From the NCBI RefSeq assembly GCF_002937075.1, contig NZ_NHSJ01000116.1:1-42142 (forward strand): a stretch of DNA of 42,142 nt, in the 5' to 3' direction. This document shows, piece by piece, positions 10,795 through 20,346 of this stretch (positions within the stretch are counted from its first letter, which is position 1; each line of letters begins with the position of its first letter). A program made the translations under genes and the position numbers. The stretch is from Rhodoblastus sphagnicola. GTDB lineage: Bacteria > Pseudomonadota > Alphaproteobacteria > Rhizobiales > Beijerinckiaceae. The notes beneath the pieces were generated by a model that saw nothing but the letters and a program-made list of their open reading frames with translations, ran no database searches and had not been told where the DNA came from.

Positions 10795-12252
10795 TTGCCG
10801 ATCCTCGATATTCTCCTCGCCGAAGCCCGCAACGGCGCGGCCAACCTGTCGGACCTCGTCCGCGGACGCGGCCTGCGCCTCGGCGTCACCGGCCTGTCCC
10901 GCGCCGGAAAAACCGTCTTCATCACCGCGCTCGCGCGCCACCTCACCCTGCTCGGAAAGAACGGCAAGAACGCGCTGCCCGCTTTTCGCGTCGCCGAGGA
11001 GGGCCGCGTCATCGGTGGCCGGCTGGAGCCGCAGCCCGACGACAATGTGCCGCGCTTCGCTTATGAGGACCATCTCGCCGCCCTGGCCGGGCCGGAGCGC
11101 CACTGGCCGCAATCGACGCGCCAGATTTCACAATTGCGGCTGCGGCTCGAATTCGAGCGCCGCGAGGGTTTCATGGCCGGCGGCTCCTCCATGACCATAG
11201 ACATTGTCGATTATCCCGGCGAATGGCTGCTCGACCTGCCGCTGCTGCAAAAAACCTACGCCGAGTGGTCGCGCGAAACCTTTGAAGCCAGCGCCGGCGC
11301 CGCGCGCGCATCCCTCGCCTCGGACTGGCGCGGCTTCGCCGCCACGCTGCTTCCGGGGGCGCCGGAGGACGAGGGGCAGGCCCGTCAGGCGGCGGAAAAA
11401 TTCACCGCCTATCTGCGGGCGTCGCGGACCGATTCCTACGCGCTCTCGACCCTGCCGCCCGGCCGCTTCCTGATGCCCGGCGATCTCGACGGCTCGCCCG
11501 CCCTGACCTTCGCGCCGCTGCCGCTGTCGGAAGGTTTCGTCATTGAGCCGGGGTCGCTGGCGGCCATGATGGAGCGGCGCTACGAGGCTTACAAAACCTT
11601 TGTCGTCAAACCGTTCTTCCAGCATCATTTCGCCCGGCTCGACCGCCAGATCGTGCTGGTGGACGCGCTGGCCGCGCTCAATTCCGGCGCGGAGGCGGTG
11701 CGCGACTTGCAGCGCGGCATCAATGACGTGCTCGGCGCCTTTCGCACCGGCAACAACACCTGGTTCAACACGCTGTTTCGGCCGCGCATCGACAAGATCC
11801 TGATCGCCGCGACCAAGGCCGACCATCTGCATCACCTCAGCCATGACCGGCTGGAGGCGATCCTGCGCCAGCTCTCCGCGCGCTCCATCGCCCGCGCCGA
11901 GGGCTTTGGCGCGCAGGTGGACGTGATCGCGCTCGCCGCCGTGCGCGCCACCCGCGAAGCGCAAATCAAATATGGCAAGGACACGCTCGACGCCATTGTC
12001 GGCACGCCGATCAAGGGCGAGGCGCTCGACGGCCATGTGTTCGACGGCGACACCGAAGCCGCTGTCTTCCCCGGCCAATTGCCCGACGACCCGCGCGAGG
12101 CCTTTCGCGGCGACACGCTGGCCACGCCCGAACACGAGGCCGACGTGCGCTTCCTGCGGTTCCGGCCGCCGCAAACGCCGCTGGACACGCCGCCGGCGCA
12201 GATCCGCCTCGATCGCGCCTGTCAGTTCCTGTTCGGAGATTGGATGCCATGA
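10795..12252 (+). CDS. ycjX: YcjX-family P-loop GTPase (DUF463)
   Basis: The 485-aa product has a P-loop GLSRAGKTVF (Lys about 39) and a Walker B-like region (IDIVDYPGEWLLDLPLL), as in YcjX-family proteins. These are stress-associated nucleotide-binding proteins of unknown mechanism, encoded beside a YcjF membrane protein. The start is TTG 10795, preceded by a CGGAGAC ribosome site; no ATG gives the conserved N-terminus. The stop codon overlaps the next gene's ATG (ATGA), a conserved pairing that implies joint function. Confidence 0.9.
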   Translation: MPILDILLAEARNGAANLSDLVRGRGLRLGVTGLSRAGKTVFITALARHLTLLGKNGKNALPAFRVAEEGRVIGGRLEPQPDDNVPRFAYEDHLAALAGPERHWPQSTRQISQLRLRLEFERREGFMAGGSSMTIDIVDYPGEWLLDLPLLQKTYAEWSRETFEASAGAARASLASDWRGFAATLLPGAPEDEGQARQAAEKFTAYLRASRTDSYALSTLPPGRFLMPGDLDGSPALTFAPLPLSEGFVIEPGSLAAMMERRYEAYKTFVVKPFFQHHFARLDRQIVLVDALAALNSGAEAVRDLQRGINDVLGAFRTGNNTWFNTLFRPRIDKILIAATKADHLHHLSHDRLEAILRQLSARSIARAEGFGAQVDVIALAAVRATREAQIKYGKDTLDAIVGTPIKGEALDGHVFDGDTEAAVFPGQLPDDPREAFRGDTLATPEHEADVRFLRFRPPQTPLDTPPAQIRLDRACQFLFGDWMP

Positions 12253-13310
12253 GCCAGGGCGACACCCCCCATCCCGAAAGACCCCGTCCGCGCGCCTTCC
12301 GCCTCGACCAGCTCAACGACGAGATGGTGGCGCAGCCCGATTATTACGAAGCCGAGGCCGAGGCGGTGAAGGCGGCGGCGCCCGTCGCGCCCGAGCCGTC
12401 GGAACGCGCCACCGAGGAAGCGCAAAGCAAGGGATTCCTGCGGCGCGGACGCGGCTGGACCTGGGGCGGCGTGCTGGTGTCGGCGCTCGGCGCGCTGTTT
12501 TCCATCGGAATCGGCCTGTGGCTGGATTCGCTGATCGAAAACCTGTTTGCGAAAAGCATGGCGCTCGGCTGGATTTCCGTCGCGCTCGTCGGCCTGGTGC
12601 TGGCCGCGATCGCCGTGCTGGTGGGGCGCGAGATTTCCGTGCTGTTCCGCCAACGCGCCATCGCGCGGCTGCATCGGGCGCTGGCCGTCGCGCACGAGAC
12701 CGACGACGGCGCGCTGGCCAAGCAGAAGATCGCCGAACTGGCGTCGCTCTATGCGGACAGGCCGGAAACGGCGGCCGCGCTGAAGCGTTTGAAGGAGTTG
12801 AAACGCGAGATCATCGACGGGGCGTTGCGGGTCGAGATCGCCGAAAAGGCGATCATGCCCAGTCTCGACGCCTCCGCCCGCCAGGAGATCGCCAAGGCCG
12901 CGCGCGCCGTTTCGCTGGTGACGGCGCTCGCGCCGCGCGCGATCATCGACGTGATCTTCGTCGCCGCCCAGGCGATTCGCCTGATCCGCCGCATCGCGGA
13001 AATTTATGGCGGCCGGCCCGGCCTGCTCGGCGTCTTCCGACTGGCGCGGGCGGTCGCCACCCATCTCGCGCTGACCGGAACCATCGCCCTCGGCGATTCG
13101 CTGCTCCAGCAGATCGTTGGCCACGGCGTCGCCTCGCGCATTTCCTCGCGGCTCGGCGAGGGCGTGCTCAACGGACTGCTCACCGCGCGCATCGGCCTGT
13201 CGGCCATGGCGGTGTGCCGGCCGATGCCCTTCATCACGGAAAAGGCGCCTGGCATTTCCGATGTCGCGCCGTTTTTGTTGAAGCGCGACAAGGAGAAGGC
13301 GGCGGGGTGA
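12249..13310 (+). CDS. ycjF: YcjF-like membrane protein (TIGR01620/DUF697)
   Basis: The 353-aa product has a charged N-terminus (about 75 aa), two transmembrane segments at roughly 75-95 and 110-130, and a C-terminal DUF697-type domain with further hydrophobic helices (HLALTGTIALGDSLLQQIVGHG). It is the usual partner of YcjX, and the two genes overlap by four bases. I use ATG 12249, three codons after an in-frame TTG, because of the ATGA coupling. Its molecular role is unknown. Confidence 0.88.
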   Translation: MSQGDTPHPERPRPRAFRLDQLNDEMVAQPDYYEAEAEAVKAAAPVAPEPSERATEEAQSKGFLRRGRGWTWGGVLVSALGALFSIGIGLWLDSLIENLFAKSMALGWISVALVGLVLAAIAVLVGREISVLFRQRAIARLHRALAVAHETDDGALAKQKIAELASLYADRPETAAALKRLKELKREIIDGALRVEIAEKAIMPSLDASARQEIAKAARAVSLVTALAPRAIIDVIFVAAQAIRLIRRIAEIYGGRPGLLGVFRLARAVATHLALTGTIALGDSLLQQIVGHGVASRISSRLGEGVLNGLLTARIGLSAMAVCRPMPFITEKAPGISDVAPFLLKRDKEKAAG

Positions 13311-13329
13311 GATGCGTTGATCGCCGCTC

Positions 13330-13370
13330 GCCCTTCGAGACGGCCCCTGCGGGGCCTTATCGGGGTGATG
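13330..13370. repeat. Dispersed intergenic palindrome, copy 2
   Basis: It begins with the same GCCCTTCGAGACG as the element at 2859 and contains a short GGCCCCTGCGGGGCC palindrome, with a related fragment at about 13425-13450 (CGCCTCGAAGCGCGAGGGTGAG). It lies in the convergent gap between ycjF and the ferredoxin gene and may help separate the two transcripts. Confidence 0.45.
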
Positions 13371-13464
13371 AGTTCATTTGCTGAATTCAAGACCAAACCA
13401 GTCCTCGCGCCGAGCGGCCGGAGGCCCGCCTCGAAGCGCGAGGGTGAGACGCGCGTTTTCGTGC

Positions 13465-13785
13465 TTACCCCTGCGAGACCGGCAGCTCCAGCACCAGCCC
13501 GTCCAACTCTTCCGTCAGCTTGATCTGGCAGGACAGGCGCGAGGTCGGACGCGGATCGACCGCGAAATCGAGCATGTCGCTCTCCATCGGCTCTGGCTTT
13601 GGCAGTTTGTCCGCCCATTCCTTCGCGACATAGACATGGCAGGTGGCGCAGGCGCAGGCGCCGCCGCATTCGGCGTAGATTTCGTCCACGCCGGCGTTGC
13701 GCGCGACCTCCATCGCTGTTTGCCCCGGCTGGCCCTCCAGTTCGCGCTTCTCGCCCTTCGCGTTGATGTAGATGACCTTGACCAT
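13465..13785 (-). CDS. [2Fe-2S] ferredoxin, adrenodoxin type
   Basis: The 106-aa product is a soluble electron carrier. Cluster ligands are C40, C46, C49 and C86, giving C-X5-C-X2-C-X36-C, which is the adrenodoxin/FdVI signature rather than the plant-type one. Such ferredoxins feed cytochromes P450 or other oxygenases, or serve Fe-S biogenesis. No such partner is beside it. I chose ATG 13785 (MVKVIYINAKG), the conserved family start, over a much longer upstream reading frame. Confidence 0.93.
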   Translation of the reverse strand: MVKVIYINAKGEKRELEGQPGQTAMEVARNAGVDEIYAECGGACACATCHVYVAKEWADKLPKPEPMESDMLDFAVDPRPTSRLSCQIKLTEELDGLVLELPVSQG

Positions 13786-13970
13786 GGGTTTTTCCGATTT
13801 GATTGCGTTTCGGGCCGATTGGCTTTGGGCGCCTGTTTTTTGCGCTCTTTTAGTCGGGAACAGCGGATTTCGCCAGTTCGGCGCGCAAAAAAGTCCAGGT
13901 GACGAAAGTTTTTCGCGCATATTTGGCTGTGCCGGCGCTTTCCGCCGTCGCCTGAGCGCCAACCGTTCAA

Positions 13971-14240
13971 TTAGAACTCTTGCGGCCCCGCCAGCAGCGC
14001 GCAGGCGCTCGCGACCTCTTCGGGCCGACGCTGGGTTTGCGCGGCGAATTGCAGCAGCAGCGCCTCGTCGGAGGCCAGATAGGCCATCACGCCCGGCAAA
14101 AAGCCCGGTTCGGCGGCGGCCTGGCGCAGATGCGCGGGATCGAGCCCGCACAGAGCCAGGAAACGCGACAGGCGCTCGTCATCGTCGGCCAGGAATCCCA
14201 GCGCCTCGGCCGCCATATCTTCGGCAAGTTCAAGGCTCAT
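13971..14240 (-). CDS. DUF3572 family protein
   Basis: The 89-aa acidic, helical protein (MSLELAEDMAAEALGFLADDDERL) matches the small alphaproteobacterial DUF3572 family, often found next to divK-pleD. Function is unknown. ATG 14240 is the family start; the frame extends further but without conserved sequence. It is divergent from divK, and the two share a 168-bp regulatory gap. Confidence 0.8.
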   Translation of the reverse strand: MSLELAEDMAAEALGFLADDDERLSRFLALCGLDPAHLRQAAAEPGFLPGVMAYLASDEALLLQFAAQTQRRPEEVASACALLAGPQEF

Positions 14241-14408
14241 TCTCGATTTTGGCGGGACGGCGGGAGCCAAGATACAAAATCCTGAGTGAAAGGGTGAATC
14301 CAACCATTTTCCTAGCGCGAAATTGCGCACATTTTCAATTCGTCAATTTCTCTTGGTTAGCTTGATCGCGAGAATCCTCAAGGCTCGGGCGCGTCCGAAC
14401 GGAACCCC

Positions 14409-14777
14409 ATGGTTAAAAAAGTCCTCATCGTTGAAGACAACGAACTGAACATGAAGCTCTTCAACGATTTGTTGGAAGCGCACGGCTATACGACGCTTCA
14501 GACCAAGAACGGGGTCGAGGCGGTGTCTCTGGCGCGGACGCACCGCCCCAACCTGATCCTGATGGACATCCAGTTGCCCGAAGTCTCCGGTCTTCAGGTC
14601 ACGCAATGGTTGAAGGACGATCCGACGCTGGCGCACATTCCCGTCGTCGCCATCACCGCCTTCGCCATGAAGGGCGACGAGGAGAAGATCCTGCAAGGCG
14701 GCTGCGAAGCCTATCTGTCCAAGCCGATTTCCGTGGTCAAGTTCCTCGAAACCGTGCGTAGATTCATCGGAGACTAG
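14409..14777 (+). CDS. divK: Cell-cycle response regulator DivK
   Basis: DivK is a single-domain receiver that relays the phosphorylation state of the PleC and DivJ kinases to the DivL-CckA-CtrA pathway and so links cell polarity to the cell cycle. The 122-aa product has acidic residues E9/D10, the phospho-accepting D53 and a conserved Lys near 105 (LSKP), the same numbering as the Caulobacter protein. It is followed after two bases by pleD, the classic divK-pleD operon. Confidence 0.96.
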   Translation: MVKKVLIVEDNELNMKLFNDLLEAHGYTTLQTKNGVEAVSLARTHRPNLILMDIQLPEVSGLQVTQWLKDDPTLAHIPVVAITAFAMKGDEEKILQGGCEAYLSKPISVVKFLETVRRFIGD

Positions 14778-14779
14778 TC

Positions 14780-16162
14780 ATGACCGCGCGCGTTCTGGTC
14801 GTGGACGACCTCATCCCCAACGTAAAGCTGCTGGAAGCGCGGCTGACGGCGGAATATTTCGACGTGGTGACAGCCACCAACGGGTTCGAGGCGCTCAACA
14901 TCTGTGAGCGCGGCGATTGCGACCTCGTGCTGCTCGATGTGATGATGCCGGGCATGGACGGCTTTGAAGTCTGCCGCAAGCTCAAAAGCAATCCAGACAC
15001 GCTGCACCTGCCGGTAATCATGGTCACGGCGCTCGACCAGACCTCCGACCGCGTCAAGGGTCTCGACGCCGGCGCCGACGATTTTCTGACCAAGCCGATC
15101 GACGAAATGGCCTTGATCGCCCGCGTGCGCTCGCTGGCGCGCCTCAAGGGCACAATCGACGAATTACGCGCGCGAGCCGAGACGTCGGCGACTCTTGGCG
15201 TCACCGGCGCCGTCGCCCACCAGCTCGACGACGGGCTGGGCGGCAAGGTTCTGGTCGTGGACGACCGCGTCAATTCCAGCGAGAAGATCGTCTCCAGCCT
15301 GCGCGAGCGCTACGAGGTCGAGGTCGAGACCGACCCGGCGGAAGCCCTTTTCCGCGCGGCCGACACGGCCTATGAACTGGTGATCGTCAGCCTGGGTCTG
15401 GCCGACTATGACGGCCTGCGCCTGTGCAGCCAGTTGCGCTCCGTCGAACGCACGCGGCACACGCCGATCCTGTTGCTGTCGGACATCGAGGACCGCGCCC
15501 GCGTGCTGCGCGGCCTCGACCTCGGCGTCAACGACTATCTGGTCCGCCCCATCGACAAGAACGAGATCGTCGCCCGCGTCCGCACGCAGGTGCGGCGCAA
15601 GCGCTACGCCGATTCGCTGCGCTCGAACGTGCTGGCGGCGATGGAAATGGCCGTGGTGGATCCGCTCACCGGATTGAACAACCGCCGCTATCTGCAAAGC
15701 CATCTCGTCACCCTGATGGAGCAATGCGCGCAAAAGGGGCGACCCATTTCCGCGATGGTGCTCGACATCGACCATTTCAAGAAAGTCAACGACAATCACG
15801 GCCACGATGTCGGCGACGAAATTTTAAAGGGTTTCGCGACCCGCATGAAGCGCGTGGTGCGCGGCGCCGATCTGGTGTGCCGGTTCGGCGGCGAGGAATT
15901 CGTGATCGTCATGCCGGAAACCCGGCTCGCCGTGGCCATACGGGTGGCCGAGCGGGTGCGCGCGGCCATGGCGGGCGCGCCGTTTTCGATCAAGGGCGGC
16001 GCGCGGACGCTGCCGGTCACGGTGTCGATCGGCGTGGCGGAATCCCATGGCGGCGAAACGCCCGAAGCCCTGTTCAAACGCGCCGACCAGGCGCTCTATC
16101 TCGCCAAGAGCAGCGGACGCAACCGCGTGACCGCCGACGAAGGCAGCGCCGCCGCGGCGTGA
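14780..16162 (+). CDS. pleD: Diguanylate cyclase response regulator PleD
   Basis: PleD makes cyclic di-GMP from two GTP when phosphorylated and drives the motile-to-sessile transition. The 460-aa product has a first receiver domain (D9/D10, phospho-acceptor D53), a second adaptor receiver (about 150-275, from KVLVVDDRV) and a GGDEF domain with active-site GGEEF at about 370. An intact inhibitory I-site RGAD (RxxD) lies five residues before it, so feedback inhibition by c-di-GMP is expected. It is co-transcribed with divK. Confidence 0.96.
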   Translation: MTARVLVVDDLIPNVKLLEARLTAEYFDVVTATNGFEALNICERGDCDLVLLDVMMPGMDGFEVCRKLKSNPDTLHLPVIMVTALDQTSDRVKGLDAGADDFLTKPIDEMALIARVRSLARLKGTIDELRARAETSATLGVTGAVAHQLDDGLGGKVLVVDDRVNSSEKIVSSLRERYEVEVETDPAEALFRAADTAYELVIVSLGLADYDGLRLCSQLRSVERTRHTPILLLSDIEDRARVLRGLDLGVNDYLVRPIDKNEIVARVRTQVRRKRYADSLRSNVLAAMEMAVVDPLTGLNNRRYLQSHLVTLMEQCAQKGRPISAMVLDIDHFKKVNDNHGHDVGDEILKGFATRMKRVVRGADLVCRFGGEEFVIVMPETRLAVAIRVAERVRAAMAGAPFSIKGGARTLPVTVSIGVAESHGGETPEALFKRADQALYLAKSSGRNRVTADEGSAAAA

Positions 16163-16525
16163 GCCGCGAGAACCCGACGCGCGCGGATCGAACGGCAGGC
16201 GCCGATCAGGCACAGCGCCGGGCGGGACGCGGACGCCGCTGGCCAGGACGGCTTGGCGCCAGATCCAGACATTGCCGGGTTGGATCGACGATCTTTCGGA
16301 ATCGACGGAAAGCCGCCGGTTGGTCTGGTCGGCCATGGACCACGGCAGTGGTGACTTCAAAGTCGATTCCCCCCGTCTATCGACGGGCCTCCCTATATAG
16401 CGCGCCATCCCCGCCGCCTCGCCTCGCCTCGTCGAGGCCAATCCGCCCCGTGACGCCGCGGCTTGCATTCCGCCGGCGGCCGTGGAAAGACGCGGCGAAC
16501 CGATTGCACGCAAGGACTCCTTCCC
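16163..16525. promoter_or_regulatory. 363-bp gap before the S49 protease gene
   Basis: No gene is evident. It contains a small stem-loop, CCCGTC-TATC-GACGGG at 16372-16387, and immediately downstream TATATAG at 16394-16400, a possible -10 box like the one before hflK. No good -35 is visible. The gap probably holds the protease gene's promoter and leader. Confidence 0.3.
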
Positions 16526-17575
16526 ATGGCCTTCTGGTTGGACATAGCCGCCTTTGCCCTGAAAGCCCTTCTCATTGTTGCTTCGATTGGCGCCCTCGCG
16601 GCCCTCATCGCGCGCGTGACCTACCGCGATGCAGTGCGCCGGCGCGAAATCGAGGTTCGCTCGATCAACGAGCGTTACGACGAGATGCGCGACGAACTCG
16701 ACGCGGAAATCCTCGACAGGAAAGAGCGGCGGTCGCGCGCCAAGGCCCGCAAGCGCGAGGCCAAGGCCAGCAAGCGCGAGGCCAAGGCGCGCGCGGCGGC
16801 GTCGACTGGCAAGCGCGTCTACGTGCTCGGCTTCAAGGGCGACCCGATGGCCTCGACCGTCAAGCAACTGGCCCAGGAGATCGACGCCGTGCTCACCGTC
16901 GCCCGGCCGGAGACGGACGAGGTGGTGCTGCGCCTGCAAAGCCCCGGCGGCACCGTGACCGGCTACGGCCTCGCCGCCGCCGAAATCTCGCGTCTTCGCG
17001 ACCGCAACATCAAGGTCACGGTCTCCGTCGATCAGGTGGCGGCGAGCGGCGGCTACATGATGGCCTGCGCGGCGGACAGAATCGTCGCCGCGCCCTTCGC
17101 GCTGGTCGGTTCGATCGGCGTCGTGGCGCAGGCGCCGAACCTCCATCGCCTGCTCAAGAAGAACGACATCGACTATGAGGAGCTGACGGCGGGCGAATTC
17201 AAGCGCTCCATCTCGGTGCTCGGCGAAATCACGCCGGCCGGCCGCGAGCATGCCCTCGGCAAGATCGAAGACATTCACACGGCCTTCAAGAGCTTCGTCG
17301 CCGAGCGCCGCCCGGCCGCCGACATCGCCAAAATCGCGAACGGCGACGTGTGGCTGGCGAGCGAAGCCGTGAGCCTCGGCCTCGTGGACGCCTTGTCGAC
17401 CGGCGACGATCTTCTCTTCCGCTTGAAGGACGAGGCGCGCCTGTTCGAAGTCGCGACCGTGGCGCGCAAGACGCTCTTGCAACAGCTTCTCGGCGGCCTC
17501 GGCTTCGAGGGGGCATCGGCGCTCGCGCCGCTTGGCGCGATCGCCAAGGCGTTCAGCGCGGTCCGTCGCGATTGA
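16526..17575 (+). CDS. SohB/SppA-type S49 membrane serine protease
   Basis: The 349-aa product is a signal-peptide-peptidase-family protease that cuts within or near the membrane. An N-terminal transmembrane helix (residues about 5-28) is followed by a strongly basic helical linker with repeated K/R-rich units (KARKREAKASKREAKAR), then the crotonase-like S49 domain. The Ser/Lys dyad is S174 (AASGGYMMA) and K226 (GEFKRSISV); their 52-residue spacing equals that in single-domain SppA. ATG 16526 begins the membrane anchor. Substrate unknown. Confidence 0.9.
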   Translation: MAFWLDIAAFALKALLIVASIGALAALIARVTYRDAVRRREIEVRSINERYDEMRDELDAEILDRKERRSRAKARKREAKASKREAKARAAASTGKRVYVLGFKGDPMASTVKQLAQEIDAVLTVARPETDEVVLRLQSPGGTVTGYGLAAAEISRLRDRNIKVTVSVDQVAASGGYMMACAADRIVAAPFALVGSIGVVAQAPNLHRLLKKNDIDYEELTAGEFKRSISVLGEITPAGREHALGKIEDIHTAFKSFVAERRPAADIAKIANGDVWLASEAVSLGLVDALSTGDDLLFRLKDEARLFEVATVARKTLLQQLLGGLGFEGASALAPLGAIAKAFSAVRRD

Positions 17576-17624
17576 CGGCGACGCCGCACTGGAATGGCGC
17601 GGCTTTTGCTACCATGTTGGCGAC

Positions 17625-18821
17625 ATGAGCAATTTCCGCCTCCGTATCGCGCAAGATATCGCCGAAGTCGCGCCCGACGCCTGGGACGCCTGCGCCAATC
17701 CGTGCTTCGGGACGCAGCCTTCAGCGGATTCTCAGCATGAGGAATACGGCGGCGAGCGCTTCAATCCCTTCCTCACCCACGCCTTCCTTCATGCGCTGGA
17801 GACGACCGGCTGCGTCGGCGGGCGCACCGGCTGGAGTCCCGTCCATGTGCTGGTCGAGAGCGGCGACAGGCTTGTGGCTTGCGCGCCGGCTTATCTCAAA
17901 AGCCATTCGCAGGGCGAATATGTGTTCGACCACGGTCTCGCCGACGCCTACGCCCGCGTCGGCGGGCGCTATTATCCGAAACTTTTGTGCGCCACGCCGT
18001 TCACGCCGGTGACCGGGCGCCGGCTGCTGGTCGCGGCGGGCGCGCCCGAGGCGGCGCGCGAAAAAGTGCTGGACGGCTTGCGCCAGCTCTCCGCCAAGAT
18101 CGGCGCGTCCTCGCTGCATGTGAATTTCGCCGACGCCCCGGACATGGATTTCTTGCGCGGCTCCGGTCTCGCCGCGCGCAAGGGACAGCAGTTTCATTTC
18201 ATCAACCGGGGCTACGCCAGTTTCGACGATTTTTTGGGCGCCCTCGCCTCGCGCAAACGCAAGGCGATCCGCAAGGAGCGCGAACAGGCGCTGTCTGCGG
18301 GGATCACGGTGGAATGGGCCACCGGCGCCGACCTGAAGGAGGAACACTGGGACGCCTTCTTCGCCTTTTACATAGACACAGGCGCGCGCAAATGGGGCCG
18401 GCCCTATCTCACCCGCGCCTTCTTCTCGGCGCTCGGCGAGAAACTAAAGCATCGCGTGCTGCTGGTGCTGGCGCGGCGCGAGGGGCGCCTGATCGCCGGC
18501 GCGCTCAACCTGATCGGCGACGACGCGCTTTACGGCCGCAACTGGGGCTGCATCGAGGATCACCCCTGCCTGCATTTCGAGCTGTGCTATTATCAGGCGG
18601 TGGATTTCGCCTTGTCGCGCGGGCTGAAGCGGGTGGAGGCGGGCGCGCAGGGCGAGCACAAGCTGGCGCGCGGCTATGAACCGGTCGCGACCTTTTCCGC
18701 CCATGAATTCCGCGACCCCCGCCTGGCTCACGCCGCGGAGGATTTTTTCGCCCGGGAGGCCGAGGCGGTGGACGAGGCGATCGCGGATTACGCCGAGCAC
18801 GCGCCATTCAGGAAGGCGTGA
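17625..18821 (+). CDS. GNAT-fold protein, FemAB-like (DUF482)
   Basis: The 398-aa product matches the peptidogalycan biosynthesis/recognition family (PF04339), which has two GNAT-like acyltransferase halves like FemABX enzymes. Typical stretches are GRTGWSPVHVLVE, FVHVNF-like SSLHVNFAD, QFHFINRGYASFDDFL and GLKRVEAGAQGEHKLARGY near the C-terminus. Family members are thought to transfer an acyl or aminoacyl group; the substrate is not known. ATG 17625 (MSNFRLRI) begins the conserved part. It lies between unrelated genes and shows no operon partner. Confidence 0.85.
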   Translation: MSNFRLRIAQDIAEVAPDAWDACANPCFGTQPSADSQHEEYGGERFNPFLTHAFLHALETTGCVGGRTGWSPVHVLVESGDRLVACAPAYLKSHSQGEYVFDHGLADAYARVGGRYYPKLLCATPFTPVTGRRLLVAAGAPEAAREKVLDGLRQLSAKIGASSLHVNFADAPDMDFLRGSGLAARKGQQFHFINRGYASFDDFLGALASRKRKAIRKEREQALSAGITVEWATGADLKEEHWDAFFAFYIDTGARKWGRPYLTRAFFSALGEKLKHRVLLVLARREGRLIAGALNLIGDDALYGRNWGCIEDHPCLHFELCYYQAVDFALSRGLKRVEAGAQGEHKLARGYEPVATFSAHEFRDPRLAHAAEDFFAREAEAVDEAIADYAEHAPFRKA

Positions 18822-18974
18822 GGCGCCCGCTCCAACGCGAGAGCCACAGACCGCCAAACTCTCCAGACGCTCGCCGAAAGCCCTACTAGGCGCAGGCGTG
18901 AGCCGGTGCTATAGGGCGGCGGCTTGGCGCTTCGGGCTGCGCCAATAAGCCGCGGAACAGGGAGTGGTCAGGGC

Positions 18975-20186
18975 ATGAGCAAGATCAAGGTCGCCAATCC
19001 GGTCGTCGAAATGGACGGCGACGAGATGACCAGGATCATCTGGCAGTTCATCAAGGACAAGCTGATCCACCCCTATCTCGACATCGACCTGAAATATTAC
19101 GACCTGTCGGTCGAGCACCGCGACGCCACCAACGACCAGGTCACGATCGATTCCGCCGAGGCCACCAAGAAATACGGCGTGGCCGTGAAATGCGCGACCA
19201 TCACCCCCGACGAAGCCCGCGTGACGGAATTCAACCTCAAGGAAATGTGGAAGTCGCCCAACGGCACCATCCGCAACATCTTGGGCGGCACCATCTTCCG
19301 CGAGCCGATCATCTGCAAGAACGTGCCGCGTCTGGTTCCCGGCTGGACCCGGCCGATCGTCATCGGCCGTCACGCCTTCGGCGACCAGTATCGCGCCACC
19401 GATTTCAAAGTGCCCGGCAAGGGCCGCCTGACCATCAAATTCGAGGGCGAAGACGGTACGGTGATCGAGAAGGAAGTGTTCAAGTTCCCGAGCGCCGGCG
19501 TGGCCCAGGCCATGTACAATCTCGACGATTCCATCCGCGACTTCGCACGGGCCTCGCTGAACTACGGCCTGCTGCGCAAGTGGCCGGTCTATCTCTCGAC
19601 CAAGAACACGATTCTGAAAGCCTATGACGGCCGCTTCAAGGATCTGTTCCAGGAGATCTTCGACGCTGAATTCGCCGAAAAATTCAAGGCGCTCGGCATC
19701 ACCTACGAGCACCGCCTGATCGACGACATGGTGGCCTCCGCGCTGAAATGGTCGGGCGGCTATGTCTGGGCCTGCAAGAACTATGACGGCGACGTGCAAT
19801 CCGACACGGTGGCGCAGGGTTTTGGCTCGCTCGGCCTGATGACCTCGGTGCTGATGACCCCCGATGGCAAGATCGTGGAAGCCGAAGCGGCGCACGGCAC
19901 GGTGACCCGCCACTACCGCGAGCACGAGAAGGGCAAGGAGACATCCACCAATTCCATCGCCTCGATCTTCGCCTGGACCCGCGGCCTCGCCCATCGCGCC
20001 AAGCTCGACGACAACGCGGACCTGCTGAAATTCTCGCTGACGCTGGAAAAGGTCTGCGTCGACACCGTCGAGAGCGGCTTCATGACCAAGGATCTGGCGC
20101 TGCTGGTCGGGCCGGACCAGAAATGGCTGACCACCACGGGATTCCTGGACAAGATCGACGAAAACCTGAAGACGGCGATGGCCTGA
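18975..20186 (+). CDS. icd: NADP-dependent isocitrate dehydrogenase
   Basis: This TCA-cycle enzyme oxidises isocitrate to 2-oxoglutarate and CO2 with NADP+. The 403-aa product is of the homodimeric type shared with eukaryotes and alphaproteobacteria ([20 protein letters not shown]). Substrate-binding SPNGTIRN, metal-binding aspartates ([18 protein letters not shown]) and the cofactor region [20 protein letters not shown] are intact. ATG 18975 is chosen by family alignment; a longer frame has no conservation. A strong terminator follows at 20281, so the gene is probably monocistronic. Confidence 0.97.
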   Translation: MSKIKVANPVVEMDGDEMTRIIWQFIKDKLIHPYLDIDLKYYDLSVEHRDATNDQVTIDSAEATKKYGVAVKCATITPDEARVTEFNLKEMWKSPNGTIRNILGGTIFREPIICKNVPRLVPGWTRPIVIGRHAFGDQYRATDFKVPGKGRLTIKFEGEDGTVIEKEVFKFPSAGVAQAMYNLDDSIRDFARASLNYGLLRKWPVYLSTKNTILKAYDGRFKDLFQEIFDAEFAEKFKALGITYEHRLIDDMVASALKWSGGYVWACKNYDGDVQSDTVAQGFGSLGLMTSVLMTPDGKIVEAEAAHGTVTRHYREHEKGKETSTNSIASIFAWTRGLAHRAKLDDNADLLKFSLTLEKVCVDTVESGFMTKDLALLVGPDQKWLTTTGFLDKIDENLKTAMA

Positions 20187-20280
20187 GTCCATCCTTGGCC
20201 CTCAGCCCGAGGAAGCTGATGAAAGCGGCTGTCGCGAAGGGCGAGGGCGGTCCACGGCGCTCGGAAGCGGGACAATCGAA

Positions 20281-20306
20281 AGCGGGTCTTCGGACCCGCT
20301 TTTTTA
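20281..20306 (+). terminator. Intrinsic terminator of icd
   Basis: The stem AGCGGGTC/GACCCGCT (20281-20288, 20293-20300) has a stable UUCG tetraloop and is followed by a run of seven T. It is a textbook Rho-independent terminator 95 bp after the icd stop. Confidence 0.92.
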
Positions 20307-20329
20307 TTGGCGACAGTCGCGCCAGCCAG

Positions 20330-20346
20330 TGTAATGCAAACTTACA
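20330..20346. promoter_or_regulatory. Palindrome TGTAA-N7-TTACA, copy 1
   Basis: TGTAA (20330-20334) and TTACA (20342-20346) form a 17-bp palindrome overlapping the stop codon of the minus-strand winged-helix gene. An identical architecture occurs at 20916-20932 on the other side of that gene. Confidence 0.5.

Noticed and set aside
12344-12721. Minus-strand frames inside ycjF
   Set aside because: They are antisense, Ser/Arg-rich shadows with no domain.
13786-14151. N-terminal extension of the ferredoxin frame
   Set aside because: The extension is unlike any ferredoxin, overlaps the DUF3572 gene, and the family start is ATG 13785.
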